NCBI GenBank assembly: GCA_030762935.1
Contig: CM060884.1
Location: 74,155,196-74,219,195, forward strand
Direction of reading: 5' to 3'
Source of the DNA: Hymenopus coronatus
Taxonomy: Eukaryota > Arthropoda > Insecta > Mantodea > Hymenopodidae
Length of the DNA stretch: 64,000 nt
Below, in pieces: positions 10,993 to 20,874 of this stretch. The position numbers and the translations under genes are program-made. How positions within the stretch are numbered: the stretch's first letter is position 1; every line of letters starts with the position of its first letter. The notes beneath the pieces were generated by a model. It saw only the letters and a list, made by a program, of their open reading frames with translations, searched no databases and was not told where the DNA came from.

Positions 10993-11535
10993 TTCTTTTT
11001 GTAGAGTTGTCCGTTTTTTAGATATTTCGGAATATTGGTATAAATGTTAAGCCTACAAACTTTTTTCGAACGGGATATCGTCTTTCTTCTCGTTTCTAAT
11101 TTAATTACTGCCGGCAATCAAAGAAATACAATTTGAATTTGTATGGAATAATTGTTTTTCACACATGCCGTGTGTAGGACAGGAGTTGGATTTGTAGAGT
11201 CAGACTGAAAAATGCAATGTCATAGCCGGGATTTGTTGCCATTGTAGCTCAGTGGCAGAGCAACCGGCCAGAGATCGGGAGATCCGTGGCTCATATCCCG
11301 GCTATGGCATTGAATTTTTTATTCTGATGTACCTATCCAACAATTTGAATTGTTTCATATAGCGGCCGGCTTTTTAAAGGCGAGACTATCGCTTTAGCCT
11401 ATGCATTTTATTATTTCCCTTTTATTTACAAGGAAGCTAGTAATAAAACTAATTCTTATAATGTTAATTTTTTAAATAAAAGTTTGTTTGTGGAAAAGCT
11501 AGAGAAAGTAATGTGTATGGAACGCATTTGATTTT
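10993..11535 (-). repeat. Family A left half, split by an FB element
   Basis: Reverse left-half copy, resuming after the FB insertion with TTATTTACAAGGAAGCTAGT and ending at LE (GTGTATGGAACGCATTTGAT). Confidence 0.7.
11150..11340 (+). repeat. tRNA-like foldback element (FB), mid-length form
   Basis: Left arm CCGTGTGTAGGACAGGAG..GTAGAGTCAGACTGAAAAAT; centre with box A (TGTAGCTCAGTGGCAGAGC) and a box B-like GGCTCATATCCCGG; right arm GGCTATGGCATTGAATTTTT..CCTATCCAA, inverted relative to the left arm. CAATTTGAATT at 11129-11139 and 11341-11351 may be a target duplication. Confidence 0.8.
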
Positions 11536-12102
11536 TGCACCACGATTTCATATATTTCTCCTCTCGTGAAAACGCTCTCCCCGCACTAATTTAACACCCT
11601 TGTGTATTAAAATGCCAATAGCACGCAGACATTACGTGGAGAACCCAATCCGTTCCTCCTATTCATTTTACAATGTAAGCGTAGATAAAACGGATCAGAT
11701 TTTACAACAACATGGCCATAAACTGAGCATTGGAGGGATTATTAATCCGGAGAGGGTTGGGGGGGGGGCTGCATACTTGCAATCTCTTGATGCCCTCCCT
11801 GGGGTTATTTCCACCAATCTGATCCCTCACCACCAGCCACCCTTCTTTTGGCCTCTTGCATCTCCCACGCACTCACTCCCTTCCCAAAAAAGAAGTATTT
11901 GTGCCCGGGGCTCGTTCTATTGATTCGAGGCAGGGACCGACCGCTTTACTGGGAGAGAAGGATTCCGTTCTGTATCTCACTGCCTGTCGGCGGCGACCTT
12001 CTGGAAGGCAGAGCTTCCTTCGGCAAAATATCATACCATTACTTGCAACTACAGCTATGTTCATGCCGTTGCGCTAACCTCATTTCTATCTCTCTCTCTC
12101 CC
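11536..12102. other. Unassigned GC-richer sequence
   Basis: Contains a G-run at about 11759-11768, several overlapping ORFs without recognisable domains, and a short (TC)n tract (about 12086-12101) just before the mariner element. Confidence 0.35.
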
Positions 12103-12803
12103 TGCGAGCGCCGTTTGTTTTTTCAACTTCCGATAGGTTATAAATAACACACAAGTTCATAGAAATAAATTACTTTATTACTAAAAGTTTTGTACACTTA
12201 TGGTTACTTTTCAACATAATCACCGAAAAGATGGAGACATTTATCGCACCTGTGCCCAAGTATACAATACTCGCTTAAAAAAATGTTGCCACCAATGGTT
12301 TCAAATAAGCAGTGACGTTGTTTTGAAGATCTTCGTTGGTTTAAAAGTGCTGTCCTAGCCACGTCTTCAGTTCAGGGAACAAGTGAAAGCCGCTGGGTGA
12401 CAGGTCAGGACTGTGCGGCGAATGACCGAATATGTCCCATTGATATTGTTCAAGGAGCCGATCGGTTGTGTCAGCAGTGTGTGGACGAGCGTTGTCATGG
12501 ATCAACATGACTCCTGAAGTCAACATTCCTCTTCGTTTCTTTTGAATGGCTCTCCGCAAACGTCGTAGAGTACGGAGATCTTCAAAACAACATTAATTCT
12601 CATTTGAAATCATTGGCAGCAACATTTTTTGAAGCGGGTATTGCAAAGCTTGTGCACAGGTACGATAAATGTCTCAATCTTTTCGGTGATTATGTTGAAA
12701 AGTAACCATAAGTGTACAAAACTTTTAGTAATAAAGTAATTGTTTTCTATGAACTTGTCTATTATTTATAGCCAATCAGAGGGTAAAAAAACCGGCCCTC
12801 GTA
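12103..12803 (-). mobile_element. Inverted-repeat mariner derivative
   Basis: Outer ends read CGAGCGCCGTTTG.. and ..AAACCGGCCCTCG. Inside each end lies the same mariner transposase C-terminal coding block, reverse on the left (about 12160-12340) and forward on the right (about 12570-12715, ending FGDYVEK and stop). The element therefore has arms of roughly 230 bp made of coding sequence. The related copy at 28153-28669 has the same architecture with TA flanks. Confidence 0.85.
12341..12559 (-). pseudogene. mariner transposase catalytic fragment
   Basis: Open 72-codon segment with IHDNARPHTADTTDRLLEQ (second catalytic Asp, codon about 12494-12496) and HSPDLSPSGFHLFPELK. Spacing to the third catalytic position is exactly 35 codons, as in DD34D mariners, but that position is Gly (GGC, reverse of 12389-12391). 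Upstream sequence is replaced by the inverted arm, so the HTH domains and first Asp are missing. Reading continues toward TWLGQHF and then the C-terminal block on the left arm after a frame change. It is inactive but relatively well preserved. Confidence 0.85.
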
Positions 12804-13261
12804 TTACACAAGCTCTCCCTCTCTTCTTCCCATTTCCCTTTCTTCGACATTCTCCTTGCAACATACAAGTCATATCATCTCTTATAAGCCATGGCAAATC
12901 TTAATACGGCAGAGAAGTCCTTTTTTCGTTATTACAAATATTACGAATATTTACCAAACTAAAAGTGCAAATGTCTATAGCTTCATTCTCCTAGGATGAA
13001 CATAACACATGTTATGGAATCTATTTTAAATAATTGAGCTCCTTAAATTACCATGGCTCTAATTTCAATCTTCCATAATTACTAAGGAATTATGAATATT
13101 TTAAACAAGTTTCATTACCAGATTTTTGCAAGAAAATGTGTTTAATAAAGTTTTCAAGTATTGCAAATTTGTGGCACTTTTGTAATGCGGCTGTATTTTA
13201 CGTCGTTCATTTGTGTATAGCTCAAATCCTTCAACACTTTTCACTTTAGTGGACTCACATC
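12804..13261. other. Unassigned AT-rich sequence
   Basis: Nothing recognised apart from short ORFs. Confidence 0.35.
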
Positions 13262-13462
13262 TTGGCAAGATGTAGGGGTACGGAGGAATGGCGGGAAAAA
13301 TATTTGCCGCGATTTTTAACCACTGCGAATGTAGGGCTAGAAGCATGTTGGACGCTACTGGCAGGCACGAAAAACATGGACGGGCTAGGTAAATTTATAC
13401 TTAAGGCAAGACAGCTGAGGTCTGAGGAGGCTGCCAATAGAGAAGGGGGGGGGGAAGAATAA
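13262..13462 (+). pseudogene. LINE-like ORF C-terminal tail
   Basis: The translated tail contains GLEACWTLLAGTKNMDGLGK followed by FILKARQLRSEEAANREG and an acidic end. The AGT, GKFI and RQLR pieces recur, with stops, in the copy at 39010. It resembles the last residues of a retrotransposon ORF2, but no catalytic motif is present. 5' truncation is typical of LINE insertions. The apparent ATG start is probably fortuitous. Confidence 0.45.
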
Positions 13463-13901
13463 GATCAACTAAACAAAAGTGACTACAATGTTCTACATAC
13501 TATATATTATGTCATACTTAGGTCACTGTTGTGCTATGGTTTTATATATGGTGTATATATTATGTGTATATATGTCTTTTAAGTGTAATTATCTATTATA
13601 AGAGGGTGCATTTATGAAGGTGTACTCTGTGCTGTAAATTTAAATTGCTATATTTGAATATCTTTGTATTTTTATTTTCGAGTTCACTCTTAATTCTTTA
13701 TTGTTGTTCAATATTGCTTTTGACTGTGTATTTCCTTTGTCTTTTTATTTTCGTGTTTACTCTTTTAATTCTTTGTTGTTGTTGCTGTTGTTTTAATATT
13801 GCTTGTCATGTATATTGCAAAAGCACGTACGGTCTGTGCGACTGTTGAAATTCTATGTATGATATTGCTATGTCAATAAATACACTTATTCATTCATTCA
13901 T
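13262..13901 (+). mobile_element. 5'-truncated LINE-like 3' end, copy 1
   Basis: An open C-terminal coding tail (13262-13462) is followed by an AT-rich 3' UTR, an AATAAA signal at about 13876 and a short terminal ATTC repeat (ATTCATTCATTCAT). This is the layout of a non-LTR retrotransposon 3' end. A second copy lies at 39010-40346. The reverse transcriptase is not in the window, so the clade is not assignable. Confidence 0.65.
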
Positions 13902-13903
13902 AC

Positions 13904-14517
13904 TTTAGTTTGTGTAACTAAACCTGTCCTGTGGTATTCCATGCCCCGGTTTCACGTTGTTCTTACACACACTCTATATAGCTCCACAGCCCTACTATGT
14001 TGCTCAATGACACCAATACTTCTCCGTTTTCTTCTTATAACTTCCTAAACCTGTCCTTCTGTGGTATTTCATGGCCCGGTTTGACGTTCTTACACACACT
14101 CTATATAGCTCCACAGCCCTACTATGTTGCTCAATGACACCAATACTTCTCCGTTTTCTTCTTATAACTTCCTAAACCTGTCCTTCTGTGGTATTTCATG
14201 GCCCGGTTTGACGTTCTTACACACACTCTATATAGCTCCACAGCCCTACTATGTTGCTCAATGACACCAATACTTCTCCGTTTTCTTCCTATAACTTCCT
14301 AAATACTAATAAGTATCAATATTTACAGGGACAATTTAGTTTGTGTAACTAAACCTGTCCTTCTGTGGTATTCCATGCCCCGGTTTGACGTTGTTCTTAC
14401 ACACACTCTATATAGCTCCACAGCCCTACTATGTTGCTCAATGACACCAATACTTCTCCGTTTTCTTCTTATAACTTCCTAAATACTAATAAGTATCAAC
14501 ATTTACAGGGACAATTT
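13904..14517. repeat. 127/177-bp tandem array
   Basis: AACCTGTCC recurs at 13921, 14048, 14175 and 14352 (periods 127, 127, 177). The long unit adds about 50 bp (TACTAATAAGTATCAAT..TTACAGGGACAATTT..). Units are nearly identical, and the reverse strand of a 127-bp unit is open in one frame. The array begins directly at the LINE tail. Confidence 0.93.
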
Positions 14518-14983
14518 ATGAAACCACTCTACTTATGCTTTATGTTTCTTTCTTTCATTCTCTGGAATCGAACTCGGTTCAGTGGTTAGGATTTGAGTGA
14601 TAGGCATTTCTAATCAAACCAATAGCAGACGGACATAGCTAGCGGGTACCTTCCAAGCACTTGGGTAAAGTATTACTTGCGCCACTCACTTTATTCAAAC
14701 CAATAAGAGACGGAGAGCTGTAGGATACGACTATTAACCGCCTACTTTACTTTATCTTTAATTTTTGATAAAGATATTTACCGGAGCGTTTTTAAGTTGG
14801 AATTCATTTATTTTTATATGTTAGAACACTACAGGAGGTGAGTGAGTGCAAATAATGTTATATTTAGTAGTGCATAATACTATATTAGTGTATCTCATTT
14901 GGTCCAATTACTAATGGCATTGTCATATGTGAAGCATTAATTTCAGGATCTAATATGTTTGGACGACCTGTATTATACCTCTC

Positions 14984-15037
<54 letters not shown>

Positions 15038-15364
15038 CGCAACAGCCAACTCCTGTTTAGTACAACTCGCACACCACTGATCTGCATATACATGACTCAA
15101 AGTGAACTTTCTTTTTATTTGTTGAAATAGCAGATGTTTACTTAATTTACGCCAAAACAAAAGAATCAGTCAATGCTTTGAGGAATTTTATCATTGATTT
15201 CTAAATCAACTTCTTAGGAGACGAACGTTAGCTGCAGTATACCAAAGCCTCTGTGACAAAAGTGCTTGTATTTGTCGATTTGCTATTGTTTTTTCTAATT
15301 GTTAGGATATAATAATACACTTTCTCGTTTTCGTAAGAGCAATGAGGATGAAATGAACTGGAGT
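14518..15364. other. Unassigned, with a (TA)n microsatellite
   Basis: A pure TA tract lies at about 14990-15033 and accounts for the Tyr/Ile-rich ORF on the reverse strand. The rest is unrecognised. Confidence 0.5.
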
Positions 15365-15548
15365 TTTATTTATGAACGCTCTTTAACTTCTGCGGTTCTT
15401 AACGTCCCATTCTATACTGAACCTGAAAGACTACTTAATTTTGTTCAGAGGCCTCTATTATCAGACTTTAGGCTCTTTTACGTGCCGTAAATCTACGACA
15501 CGGGACCAGCGGCTTTACTTCCCTTCCGAAGGAGGCCATGCTAAGGAT
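15365..15548 (-). repeat. SINE family C, body and tail
   Basis: Reverse of the body seen at 55388-55640: TTACGTGCCGTAAATCTACG, AGCGGCTTTACTTCCC and GAGGCCATGC. The tRNA-like head is missing; the tail reads into TTTTGTTCAGAGG. Confidence 0.7.
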
Positions 15549-15550
15549 TT

Positions 15551-16397
15551 TTAATTTCTATACACGCATTTTGTACATAGTGCATAGAGAAGGTTTTATA
15601 CTACACCGAAAAATTCGATACCGAGATTTTACCTAAAATATACGTTTTAGGGTCACCTGTATCCAAAAAACAGCATTCTCAGAAAAAGGTCCGTGTGTGT
15701 GTCCATCTTTCTGTGAACATGTAAATCAAAACCAAAAAATCGGTAAAATACCAAACTCTATAATTAAGTTTAGTATCTTCCAGGGATGCGACAAAAAGAT
15801 TTTGAGAAAAATCCCGCCACTCCAAACTAACTTTTACTTGGAAGAATAATGTGGATAATTGAGATTTTCTGAAAAATGGCTATAACGATGTTGGCTAAAA
15901 TACTGTATATTAAATATAGTCATATGGCAAATAAAATATATGTCTTGAATATTCTGCTAAAAGCCTGTAAAGAATCTTTATTCTGAATGAAGTTTCCTGA
16001 ACTTTGCGTAACAGTTAAACCGTAAGAGATAGACAAAAAACTTATTACACGATGATAAGACACACAATTTATGTTATATACGTTTTTTCATAGAGTTGAC
16101 CATTTCTGAGATATTTGTTTCAGATTTAACATACTTAAGCTTTTCTCACACAGAAATTTGTAAACTCCAGGCCATGCAAACAAACGGCTCTCAGCCACAT
16201 GGTAACCAGCTTTTAAAAGGTTTGACTATCACTTTAGCCTATACCCTTATTACCCTTCAACTTACAAGAAAGCAAATAATTAAGACAATTTCTGCTAATG
16301 TTTACTCCGATTAGCACGAAGTAGATAAAGCATAAGGTTTTTATCAATAACTTGTTATAGAGATGCAGAGAAGGTCATGTGAATGGAAAACGTTAAA
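15551..16397 (-). repeat. Family A, full length
   Basis: Begins at decayed RE complement (TATACACGCATTTTGTACAT), has the GT-rich tract near 15690 and ends at LE complement (CATGTGAATGGAAAACGTTA). About 847 bp. Confidence 0.85.
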
Positions 16398-16401
16398 TAT
16401 G

Positions 16402-17222
16402 TACTTTTTTATACACGTACTATGTACATAGAGTATAGAGAAGGCCTTTTAATGTACACAAAAATTCGATACCGAGATTTTTTTGGAAATCACTGATTAA
16501 AAAAAACAAAAACATTTTTAAAACATTCTGTGTGTATGTGCAACAGCACGCTCAAAAACGGAAACACCATTAAATACCAAACTTCATTTTTAAGCTCGGT
16601 GTCTTCCAAGGATGCGACACGAAGATTTCCATGAAAATTCCCCCAACCACATCTACCCTTTAACTACGTTAAACTTTTCTAAAAGTTTGATTTCTGAAAC
16701 ATTACTAACGATTTCGATTAAAATACCTAATGTTTCAGGTACTTTAATGACAAACGAAATGATTGAGTAAGTTTTTGTCTATCTCTTATGGTTTGCCAAT
16801 TATACAAAATGCAAGAAATCATCCAGAGGTCTTTAGAGGCTATTCCCAGAAAATCAAAATATACATTTTGTTTGTAATGTAAATATCTTATATATAAGAG
16901 ATCTGAATCCAAATCGTTGGACCCACTTTAGAGAAAATCAAAATTTTCGAAAAAGGGTAGTTTGGGGGAGGGGGATTTTTTTGAAAATCTACGTTTCGCA
17001 TGGTTAGAAGTTTGGTATTTAATAGCATTTTCGTTTATGACATGTGCTGTCCACAGACACACACCACGCGTGCACACACGCGGATATTTTTCCAGAAATT
17101 GCATTTTTTATTCACGGGGACCCAAAACATGTATTTCAGGTGAAATATCGGTTTCGAATTTTTCGGTGAAATACAATACCTTCTCTATACACTATGTAAA
17201 GAGTACGTGCAGAGAAAGTAAA
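16402..17222. repeat. Family A inverted dimer, RE at both ends
   Basis: Reverse arm 16402-16766 starts at RE (ACACGTACTATGTACATAGA). At about 16767 the sequence switches to a forward arm running to RE (CACTATGTAAAGAGTACGTG, then AGAGAAAGTAA). Arms are about 365 and 456 bp. No LE is present. Confidence 0.87.
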
Positions 17223-17239
17223 CCTTTATCTTTTGAATA

Positions 17240-17592
17240 AAGGGTTTGTTTACCGAACAGATAGAGGACATCATGTGAATGGAACACAAGATGTGATAAG
17301 ATTTGCCCCCTTCTACTTACAAGGGACCAAGTAATGAAGACGCTCCCTGCTAATGTTTGTCTCGATTAGCATGAAGTGAATATAGCTTTTTAACAAAAAT
17401 TTGTCACAGAGAGGTAGAGAAAAGCATGTGAATGGAACACAATAGATTTTTCCCCTTTTACTTACAAGGAAACAAGTAATAAGGACAATTCCTGCTAATG
17501 TATATCTCGATTAGCATGAAGTGAATATAAGAATAAGCATTTTAACAACAAATTTGTCATGTAGTTGTAGAGAAAGTCATGTGAATGGAATA
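17240..17592 (-). repeat. Tandem triplication of the family A left end
   Basis: CATGTGAATGGAACAC-type motifs start at 17272, 17425 and 17578, each exactly 153 bp apart. Between them lie the next inner block (CTTACAAGG..AAGTAATRA..GCTAATGT..TCGATTAGCATGAAGTG). The units are direct repeats of the LE-terminal region. Confidence 0.9.
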
Positions 17593-17989
17593 CAAATCGT
17601 TCCTAATCTAATTGTGTTCTCTTGGTTTATAATTATCTCGGATGAGGCGTTTGCAGTGTAGGGAGCGGCCGGCATCTTGTTCACATGCACGCATTTCATT
17701 TGTTGCTGGCAGGGATCTGCCACTGGCAGCCCTAGCCCTGACTTGGCATCGCTTGCGGCAATGGATATTATGTAGTGGACATGGACCAGATCTGGCAACA
17801 GGATGTCACATCAATTGTTCTCGAATTGCTAGACTCATGTCGGCAAATTGGCAGCTGCTTGCGAACTAAGAGACGTGTATGAAAAATGAGCGTTACTCCG
17901 CTGTCATCACCAAGAAATTTAAACTAGAGGCATACCGTGAAACTGGACAACTTTGTACTACCTTTCATGTTTAGATTCAATGTTGGTTT
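17593..17989. other. Unassigned sequence
   Basis: A moderately GC-rich block (17640-17880) with overlapping short ORFs on both strands and no recognised domain. Confidence 0.35.
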
Positions 17990-18352
17990 TAATTTTTTTC
18001 ACACAATCCGTCTGTAGTTCAGGAGTTGGATAGGTAGAGTCAGAATGAAAAATTCAATGCCATAGCCGGGATTTGAACCACGGATCTCCCGGTCTCAAGC
18101 CGGTTAAAACCAATACCAAATGACCATAATAGTAGCAACATTGCAAATCGCCATTGGGGTTGTCATCTAAAAATAATTTGAGAACACCCTGTGGTTTGCC
18201 GGGAAACTTGCAAGTTAGTTGAGAAATTCAATGCTATACCGGCATGTTGTCATTCTAGCTCAGTGGTAGCGCAACCGGCTACAGATCGGGAGATCTGTGC
18301 TTCAAATCCCAGCTATGGCATTTAATGCTTTAGTCTGACTCTACCTATCCAA
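17990..18352. repeat. tRNA-like foldback element (FB), complete long form
   Basis: The left arm (about 18005-18105) includes GATAGGTAGAGTCAGAATGA, ATAGCCGGGATTTGAACCAC and GATCTCCCGG. The right arm (about 18270-18352) is its reverse: AACCGGCTACAGATCGGGAG, CTTCAAATCCCAGCTATGGC, AGTCTGACTCTACCTATCC. Each arm has a tRNA box B. A box A-like TCTAGCTCAGTGGTAGCGC is next to the right arm. The core contains TTTGAGAACACC. Confidence 0.85.
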
Positions 18353-18659
18353 TTTCAATTTTGTTTCATCCATATGTGCACTTACATCGGATACGTCAAC
18401 AGTTTTATAAATATATACAGTATTTACAGACAGTTTTCTGCAATTTTAATACCATGTTTCATCATAATGATATTAGAACATTTATAAATGTTAACTGTAA
18501 TTTAACGTTTCCATTAATTTTAATCTCGTACTTTAAAGTACTCCCATGTGAGATTTATGGTGAGCAAAGTGGCGTTTGGAGGGATTTTGTCTGGGTCCTC
18601 AGGTTTCCCCCACCACTCATTCCACCAATGGCACCATTATCTTTGGAATCACCAATTTG
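18353..18659. other. Unassigned sequence before the satellite
   Basis: AT-rich, then a short GC-richer block leading into the satellite. No gene was recognised. Confidence 0.35.
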
Positions 18660-19062
18660 GCTTACATTTCATATCATCCACCTCATGCTCATGCCTGGCT
18701 ACGGGTCAGGTTCTCCATTCTACGGTTACGTGTCGTTGGCTCCCCGACAGGCTTCTGACCTCTAAACATCCGCTTGTAAGTCCTAGGGGAGTGTCAGTCC
18801 AACATATCATACAGTTCCTCACACTCATGTCTGGTTACGGGCCAGGTTCCCCATTCTGTTGTTTCGTGCCGTTGGCTCCCTGACTGGCTTCTGACCCCTA
18901 GATATCTGCTTCCAAGTCCTAGGGGAGTGTCAGTCCAACATATCATCCACTTCCTCACGCTCATGCCTGTTTACGGGCCAGGTTCTCCATTCTGTGGTTT
19001 CGTGCCGTTGGCTCCCCGACAGGCTTCTGACCCCTAGATATCCGCTTGTAAGACCTAGGGGA
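18660..19062 (+). repeat. 136-bp satellite, about 3 units
   Basis: Repeated landmarks are CTCATGCCTGGCTACGGG, TTCTCCATTCT, CCGTTGGCTCCCCGACAGG, CTTCTGACC and CTAGGGGAGTGTCAGTCC. The AAG preceding TCCTAGGGG ends at about 18780, 18915 and 19052 (periods 135 and 137). The same repeat is inverted at 63525-64000. Confidence 0.93.
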
Positions 19063-19129
19063 GTGTTATTCCTACAAATACGGGGAGGGTACGCCGATTA
19101 CAAACGAAACTTTTAAATACACTTAATAT

Positions 19130-19792
19130 TGTCACGTGTGTCATTGACGAGAGTATAACTTGTATTGTATATTTGATTAATTAGGAATTGATGGAATTTA
19201 ATTCCTACATATTCTTGGAAGAATACAAGTTTTGTTATCAGCTGATTGAGTAACAGGATGGAAGTGACTAGCCTCTTCCAATGACACTGCTAGTGGACTT
19301 TTCGATAACACCAGCTTCCGTTGGGCTAAGTGCACATTCGCACTTTGACGTCACGCCGGATATTCTGGAACATTTAAATATACGATGCTGATTGGTTAAG
19401 ACTACCCACTATCAGGGTGTTGGTTCTCCATATTAGGAGTACGGCCAGCATGTTGGAATACCTTTCCGGGATGCCGCTTGAGGGACTGTAGACCCGACCA
19501 CCAGGTCTTGAACCTCTGCTTCGTTGTGTGTGTCTTGGGGCGACGCTCCGGGCTCAATCGCTCGACCACTTCATCCCAGACACACCATGATACATTTCTT
19601 AAGGTAAGGCTTTTGTATTAGCAACCAGGATAATATTGACCAGGACTAATGTAATATATTACAATCCCCTATCTTTGTAAACCAAACATTCCCAAATTAT
19701 TTAATCTTTCTCATTATTATTGCTCCATGATCTTCTTCATTTTAATACCCTCAAACAGCTATCCAACACGTCACAGAATATTGTTCGCGACA
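19130..19792. mobile_element. Probable solo LTR
   Basis: A 663-bp segment begins TGTCACG and ends CGCGACA, near-inverted TGT..ACA termini of LTR type, flanked by ATAT on both sides (19126-19129 and 19793-19796). It is GC-richer than its surroundings and contains TGACGTCA (about 19347) and a TATA-like TTTAAATATA (about 19374). No internal retrotransposon coding region adjoins it, so it would be a recombination-derived solo LTR. The class is not determinable. Confidence 0.55.
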
Positions 19793-19847
19793 ATATAACC
19801 TGTTTACATTAAACACAGCATTATTACATATATTTTTATTTTCTCTA

Positions 19848-20716
19848 GCCCTGTATGTATAATGTACATAGGAATAGAGGAGTATTGTATTCTACTCAAA
19901 AATTCACCTCAAATACATGTTTTAGGATCTCCTGATCTAAATGAGGTTCCAGAAAAAGGTCCGTGTGTGTGTGTGTGTGTGTGTGTGCGCGTGCCTCTGG
20001 ACAGCATAGCTCAAAAACGAAAAGACCGTTAAATACCAAACTTGGTATTTAAGTTTGGTATCTTCCAAGGATGCGACACAAAACTTTTAAAGAAAATCCC
20101 CCTACACTTAACTACCCTTTCCATGGAAAATTTTTGAAAATTTTATTTTATTTAAAAATGGCTCTAACGATTTTGATTTAAACATCTCATATGAAAGCCA
20201 TTTCTACCACTTATAGAATGTATATCCTGAATTTTCTAGGAAGAGCTTATAAAACCTATTTATTCTGGATGTATTTTGTTTAATTTGGCATAAGTAGTAA
20301 ACCGTAAGAGATAGACAAAAACTTACTAAACAAAAAGTTTAGGTCTTGTTAAAATACACAAGTTATATACCTTTTTTGTGTGGAGCTTACCGTTTTCGAG
20401 GTTTCCTTGTTATTAGTTACAATTTTGAAGTACCTATACTTTTCTCAGACGAAGTGTCCGTCTTTGTTTTGTTCTACTCCTGGCCTAGAAAAGAAGGCAT
20501 TTGCAATGACAGACACATAATGAGAGATTTTAAAACATTTGACTATCACTTTAGCTTAGTGCATTCCTTTAGTTCCCTTCTACTTATAAGGGTTTAAGTA
20601 ATAAGAACATTCTGTTAATGTTTGTCTCGATTAGTATGGAGTATAAAGAAGAATTCTTTTGTAAGAAGTTTGTTTGTAGAGTAGCTAGAGAAAGTCACGT
20701 GAGTGTAACACATCAA
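19848..20716 (-). repeat. Family A, subfamily 2, full length
   Basis: The RE variant has TTCTCTAGCCCTGTATGTAT and AATGTACATAGGAATAGAG. A (GT)n tract lies at about 19964-19986. LE complement is TAGCTAGAGAAAGTCACGTG..GTAACACATC. The altered hairpin and CTAGAGAAAGT LE define a variant shared with 39217-40089. Confidence 0.85.
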
Positions 20717-20874
20717 TCAGTAAATACTGTTTGAAAATTCGGTCATCTGGTTCTACTGCTCTTTAGATCCACAATAGAACAATAGACCGGTCTCCTGGCA
20801 TAATATTACTTCATTAATTAGCACTTTTCCTCAATACTATTTTTTCATACCTTTAAAGCCTTCCTCGGGACCAA

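Noticed and set aside
14885..15160. 91-codon reverse ORF with a Tyr-Ile run
   Set aside because: Produced by the (TA)n microsatellite.
18260..18330. tRNA gene in the FB element
   Set aside because: Box A and box B are present, but cloverleaf stems are not maintained and the same module recurs in all FB copies.
18361..18883. Overlapping ORFs with repeated LAPRQASDP-like peptides
   Set aside because: The peptide repeats come from the 136-bp satellite. 136 is not a multiple of 3, so the frame changes every unit; not a coding repeat.
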